NCBI GenBank assembly: GCA_012729855.1
Contig: JAAYCI010000052.1
Location: forward strand, 1 to 51,557
Origin: Oscillospiraceae bacterium
Lineage (GTDB): Bacteria > Bacillota > Clostridia > Oscillospirales > Ruminococcaceae
DNA length: 51,557 nucleotides
Direction of reading: 5' to 3'
A program made the translations under genes and the position numbers. Below the pieces are notes generated by a model. That model saw only the letters and a list, made by a program, of their open reading frames with translations. It made no database searches and was not told the DNA's origin. Shown here in pieces: positions 48,244-51,557 of this stretch. Each line of letters opens with the position of its first letter. The stretch's first letter is position 1.

Positions 48244-50111
48244 CAGGCGGCCTCCTTTTGCGCACGGGCGCGGCCCGGCGCGCCAAGCTTTTTGGTCAGC
48301 AGCCGCCACAGGCCCAGCGTGCCCATAAAGGCATACAACAGCATCAGCGGGTGGATGCTGGCCAGGTACATCACATAGGTGCCAATGTCAAAGCTGGACA
48401 CCGTGACAAACGCCACCATGAACGCCCGCAGCACAATGCAGCCCAGCAGCCCCAGGCCCACCAGCCACACCAGGCTTTCGGGCGGCGGGCGATGGCGCGT
48501 ATAGCCAGGCCCGGCGTGCCCGGCAGCATGCGCCGCGGCCGCCTGCCTGAGCGGGTGCGCACGCCTGGGCACAGCTACCCGCCGCCGCGCCGCCCGGCGG
48601 AAAACAAACCCATGCCGGCGCCAGCTTCCCACCCGCCGCACGGCCACCCACACCTGCCACACCAATGCGGCGGCCAGGGCCAGTGGTGTCAAAATGGTAT
48701 ACACCCAGCGTATCCCGTCAAACACGCTGAAAAACAGGGTTTGCATCGGCGTAAAATAGGGCGCGTCGCTGTTTTCCACCGTGGCGGCCAGCGCCTGGTC
48801 GTGCAAAAAGTCCTCCACCGGGGCTATTTGCTCGGCGTAGTAGCCGGGGTCGTTGGCAAAGGGGCTGAACATCGAACGGGCGTCGCACTGCTGGAAGGTG
48901 GCGCAAAACCACAGGCTGTAAAGCCCCTCGGCCACCACCGGGCCCATGTATGCCGCCCGTATGGGCGGGCTTACCGAGCTGCGGCTGTTCCCGGCGGCCA
49001 GGGTACCGTCATCGCACAGGGCGTTGATGTCGGCGGCCAGCTGTGAGAAAAACTGCCGCGCAGCCTCGGGGGTGTCGTAGTGGCCCAGCTCTGCGGCGGC
49101 CTCGCGCAGCGCCCAGTAAAACGCGCCCGAGTGGTAATCGTCCACCGCGTAGCGGCTGAGGTAGAACGGGCTTTCCAGAATCGCCTCAAACGGCGCAAAC
49201 TCGGGGATGTGCTCATAAAGCTGCTGGCGCACGTCGCGCGGCACGGCAATTTTGGGGTTCCATTCCGCGTGGTCAATGCGCGTCATCGCGCCGTAGGCGT
49301 CGGCAAACTCACCCGACGAAAAATCGCTGACGATGAAGCGGCCGTAGTGTGCTGCGTTCATGCCGCTCCAGCCCAGTATGCCGGCCAGCAGCAGCACAAA
49401 GGGCAGCAGCAGGGCCAGCGCCCGGCGCGGCTTAGGCAGCGCGGCGCGCCGCTCGCGCAAGATATACACCAGCGCTACCACCGCGGCCACCACCACAAAG
49501 GGCAGCAGCCACCAGCCGTCCTCGCGGCAAAGCCAGGCCGCCGCCAGCCCAAGGCCCGCCACAATCGGCCAGCCAATGCTGCGCTTTAGCGGCTCGCGAT
49601 AGCGCAGCGCAAAGCCAATCATCCCCGCCACGCACAGCAGGCACAGCGCGGGGAAGATGTTGTCGCGGTACACCCGCAGCGTGAAGCCGTAGGGCTGGGC
49701 GTTGGCCACCGACGCGGGGCTGAACCACAGCACCGCGAACAGCAGCAGCGCCAGCCACCGGCGCCGCAGCACCGGCGCCAGCGCCCAGGCCCCCGCCAGC
49801 GCCGCCAGCGCCCAAAGCAGCTGCCCGCCCAGCAGGAAGGGTATGCCCGCCGTGTGCAGCCCCGCCAGCCACAGCGCAAAAAAGCTGTGCTTGGACAGCG
49901 TTTTCCAGCCGTAAGCCCCCAGCCAGTCCCCCTCGGTGATGGACACCGCGCTGTTATACATCAGGGTATCGTCCAGCACCGCCTCGCCCGGGAACAGGTA
50001 CACCCGCTGCGCCGAGCACAGCACCAGCTTTACCACCACGAGCAAAACCCCCGCCACAATAAACCAGGCGAAGGGGATGTCACGCGTTTTCATCTGCAGG
50101 GGTTTGTTCAA
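48243..50111 (-). CDS. Polytopic membrane protein, GT-C-like, function unknown
   Basis: A 622-residue protein with about ten to eleven membrane helices. A large extracellular part (about 255-445) carries SGEFADAYGAMTRIDHAEWN and YFTPMQTLFFSVFDGIRWVY. After helix 1 there is an acidic loop (FPGEAVLDDTLMYNSAVSIT), as in GT-C membrane glycosyltransferases. A roughly 40-residue Arg/Ala/Pro/His-rich cytoplasmic segment near 505-550 looks inserted. The start is TTG 50111 or ATG 50093; neither has a strong ribosome site. It heads the operon with the flavoprotein, cmk and ispH-rpsA. Confidence 0.7.
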   Translation of the reverse strand: MNKPLQMKTRDIPFAWFIVAGVLLVVVKLVLCSAQRVYLFPGEAVLDDTLMYNSAVSITEGDWLGAYGWKTLSKHSFFALWLAGLHTAGIPFLLGGQLLWALAALAGAWALAPVLRRRWLALLLFAVLWFSPASVANAQPYGFTLRVYRDNIFPALCLLCVAGMIGFALRYREPLKRSIGWPIVAGLGLAAAWLCREDGWWLLPFVVVAAVVALVYILRERRAALPKPRRALALLLPFVLLLAGILGWSGMNAAHYGRFIVSDFSSGEFADAYGAMTRIDHAEWNPKIAVPRDVRQQLYEHIPEFAPFEAILESPFYLSRYAVDDYHSGAFYWALREAAAELGHYDTPEAARQFFSQLAADINALCDDGTLAAGNSRSSVSPPIRAAYMGPVVAEGLYSLWFCATFQQCDARSMFSPFANDPGYYAEQIAPVEDFLHDQALAATVENSDAPYFTPMQTLFFSVFDGIRWVYTILTPLALAAALVWQVWVAVRRVGSWRRHGFVFRRAARRRVAVPRRAHPLRQAAAAHAAGHAGPGYTRHRPPPESLVWLVGLGLLGCIVLRAFMVAFVTVSSFDIGTYVMYLASIHPLMLLYAFMGTLGLWRLLTKKLGAPGRARAQKEAA

Positions 50112-50244
50112 TCCATCATCACTTTCCAGGGTTTTGCGCTGCGGGGCCGCCGCAAAGGCAGAAGCTTTTTTCAGGTTTTAGTATAGCATATCCGGGCGGC
50201 GGGCGCATAGTGCGCGGCAGCAACATTTTTACCACCGGGAAGAC

Positions 50245-50273
50245 TTGACAATGCCGCCGAAAAGTTGTTATAT
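50245..50273 (+). promoter_or_regulatory. Promoter of the 272-residue orphan gene
   Basis: TTGACA (50245-50250), a 17-bp spacer and TTATAT (50268-50273). TATATA one base later also fits. It is about 85 bp before the ATG. Confidence 0.75.
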
Positions 50274-50356
50274 AAGTATAGGCATATTCTGCAAACTGGC
50301 GTGGATTTTAGCCCGCCTGTGCCCGCCCGGGCTCTCCCCCAAAAAGGAGGCGTGCG

Positions 50357-51175
50357 ATGACTCTCAGTGTCCAAACTTATATCAGGCAGGCCGCCCAGGC
50401 CGCCAGCAGCGGGCAAATGAGCCCTGTTTTGCGGCGCTGGCTTTCGGTAACGCACAGCGGCACTGCCCAGCCCAAGTTGGTATCGCAGCCGTTTGACGGC
50501 GACAAGGCAAAGGAACTGGCCCAAACCCTGGCCGAAAGCCATATGGTCAAACGTGTGGCCGCCACGTCGCTGAAAGAGGCCGTCTCCGGTTTTTTAAACC
50601 AGTTTACCACGGCCATACACCAGATGCGCGGCGCGGCCGGCCGGCTGGCAAATGGCGGCATCAACCGCCTGCTGTCCGGCGGGAATGGCCAAACAGCCCT
50701 GGCTGCCGCGCAAAACGTGGCAAGCGCGGTGCGGAAATTGGCCGACAGCTACAACGCCAGCCTCACCCTGCTGGAGGACAACCAAACCCGCGGCGACGGG
50801 GTGGGAACGCTGTTGGGCCGCCTGCTGGATAGCCCGGCGGACGAAAGCGGCCTGGCCATGCTGGGCATTGCCCGGGGCGAAAGCGGCGCGCTGGTGGTGG
50901 ACGAAGCAAAACTGGCCGGCGCGCTGCTGGCCAAAGATGATACCTGGCGTGAACAGGCCGCCGGCCTGTTGGGCGACGACGGTTTGGCCGGGGGCATTTT
51001 GCAAAGCGCTTACGCCGCGCTGGATACCCCCGCAAACCAGCTGGTGGGCAATGACATGGCCGGGATATACAGCCCACAGGGTTTGGCTGGCGGGCGCGCT
51101 GCCGGCATGTGGGGCAGCCGGTTTTTCCCTGCGGATGCCGCCGCCAAGGGCCTGCTGATGGATTTGCTGGCCTGA
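50357..51175 (+). CDS. Orphan helical protein with a faint FliD-like pattern
   Basis: A 272-residue, Ala/Leu/Gly-rich, mostly helical protein without signal peptide or membrane segment. The stretch VASAVRKLADSYNASLTLLE, then LLGRLLDSPADESGLAMLGI and ESGALVVDEAKLAGALLAKD resembles the heptad region of flagellar cap protein FliD. It has no flagellar neighbours here. AAAAAGGAGG precedes the ATG, with its own promoter and terminator. Function unknown; the resemblance is weak. Confidence 0.75.
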   Translation: MTLSVQTYIRQAAQAASSGQMSPVLRRWLSVTHSGTAQPKLVSQPFDGDKAKELAQTLAESHMVKRVAATSLKEAVSGFLNQFTTAIHQMRGAAGRLANGGINRLLSGGNGQTALAAAQNVASAVRKLADSYNASLTLLEDNQTRGDGVGTLLGRLLDSPADESGLAMLGIARGESGALVVDEAKLAGALLAKDDTWREQAAGLLGDDGLAGGILQSAYAALDTPANQLVGNDMAGIYSPQGLAGGRAAGMWGSRFFPADAAAKGLLMDLLA

Positions 51176-51209
51176 GATACTGACAAACAGCATGGTGAAA
51201 CAAAACAGG

Positions 51210-51247
51210 CCGCCGCCTTTGAGGGACACCACAAGGGCGGCGGTTTT
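51210..51247 (+). terminator. Terminator of the 272-residue orphan gene
   Basis: Stem CCGCCGCC/GGCGGCGG (51210-51217, 51236-51243) followed by TTTT, about 35 bp after the stop. Confidence 0.85.
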
Positions 51248-51268
51248 CACGTATGAAGGTTCCCTGGA

Positions 51269-51403
51269 GTCTGTTTTTAAATGGGAGAAACACCCAAAGG
51301 CGAGGGGGTTTTCCGGCGATTCAAGGCGCTTTCGCAGCAAAAGCAGCGCAAAAGCGCTGATGAGGACGCCGGATTTGGGCGTTGTGGGGATTTGAAAACA
51401 GAC
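51269..51403. repeat. Short element with 14-bp inverted repeats
   Basis: GTCTGTTTTTAAAT (51269-51282) and ATTTGAAAACAGAC (51390-51403) are complementary with one mismatch. The interior holds an AAAGCAGCGCAAAAGCGCT-type palindrome. It lies between the orphan gene's terminator and the IS3 copy and looks like a small non-coding repeat. Confidence 0.6.
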
Positions 51404-51432
51404 GCTAAGCCGGTCCTTCGCCCGCAGGCTTC

Positions 51433-51457
51433 TGAAGTGCACCCCAAAAGTTAGACA
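51433..51457 (+). repeat. Left terminal inverted repeat of IS3-family element
   Basis: TGAAGTGCACCCC followed by AAAAGTTAGACA; the complement of 111-135. The flanking bases before it are TTC, unlike the ACC beyond the right end at position 136. Confidence 0.88.
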
Positions 51458-51493
51458 GTATGATAAACTGTTTAATGGAAGGGGTGCATTTTC

Positions 51494-51557
51494 ATGCCTA
51501 AAGGCATACCACACAGCGGAGCGTTCAAGCGAGAAGTGATTGAACATATGCGCAACG
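51494..51557 (+). CDS. IS3-family OrfA, N-terminal start (partial)
   Basis: The frame reads MPKGIPHSGAFKREVIEHMR and runs off the end of the window. This is the start of the OrfA HTH protein of IS150-like IS3 elements. Its position 37 bp inside the left inverted repeat and a GGAAGGGG upstream support the assignment. Confidence 0.85.
   Translation, partial: MPKGIPHSGAFKREVIEHMRN

Noticed and set aside
1-51557. 51-kb composite transposon bounded by IS3 copies
   Set aside because: The two IS ends are in the same orientation, flanks differ, and the interior is essential chromosomal DNA; contig breakage at repeats explains it better.

Overview
The window looks like chromosomal DNA of a high-GC member of the Clostridia, most probably the Oscillospirales/Ruminococcaceae group near Faecalibacterium, Gemmiger and Subdoligranulum. 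This is an inference from the r-protein cluster in Firmicutes order, the IspH-S1 fusion, zinc-type S14, AGGAGG ribosome binding sites with frequent TTG/GTG starts, and many YhfC, DUF6311 and DUF1858 type genes. Both ends of the window lie inside copies of one IS3-family element, as expected for a contig broken at repeats.

Layout. 1-2607 (mostly minus): IS3 end, an XRE regulator with its membrane partner, and a secreted BIG2/SpaA-like protein. 2786-8426: an ABC-F ATPase (minus), divergent from an ABC exporter, YhfC protease and DUF3887 lipoprotein cassette (plus). 8479-8669: a very long palindrome and a bidirectional terminator. 8688-25536 (minus): the complete S10-spc-alpha cluster, rpsJ to rplQ, with secY, adk, map, a KOW protein, infA and rpoA. 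It is unusual in holding several palindromic, repeat-like intergenic elements and in having an L30 with a roughly 134-residue Ala/Lys/Pro extension. The promoter (25886-25914) and a roughly 340-nt leader with an attenuator-like hairpin precede it.

26.0-33.2 kb is a degenerate Mu-like (transposable) prophage upstream of that promoter. It keeps two orphan DNA methyltransferases, several XRE regulators, an ImmA/IrrE protease and a well-formed divergent repressor switch with GTTC-N4-GAAC operators. Its transposase is cut in the DDE domain and the structural genes are gone. 33.4-38.3 kb holds a coiled-coil orphan, a Lit-like membrane protein, a YhhN-like protein and a DUF6311 membrane protein followed by a decayed gene. 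38.5-42.0 kb carries rqcH, a Nif3-like gene, trmK and a DUF1858 gene. 42.1-42.7 kb holds a small divergent regulatory pair with a probably leaderless regulator. 42.7-50.1 kb (minus) holds traX and the operon membrane protein, BaiN-like flavoprotein, cmk, ispH-rpsA. The cmk gene carries an in-frame 81-bp palindromic insertion. 50.2-51.2 kb is an orphan gene with its own promoter and terminator, followed by the start of the second IS3 copy.

The most unusual signals are: the palindromic elements inside essential translation operons, two of which abut stop codons; the in-frame insertion in cmk; the extended L30 with a possible internal start; and a phage C5-methyltransferase whose DNA encodes recognisable methyltransferase motifs in two frames at once. 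All family assignments are from reading motifs by eye; no database search was run.
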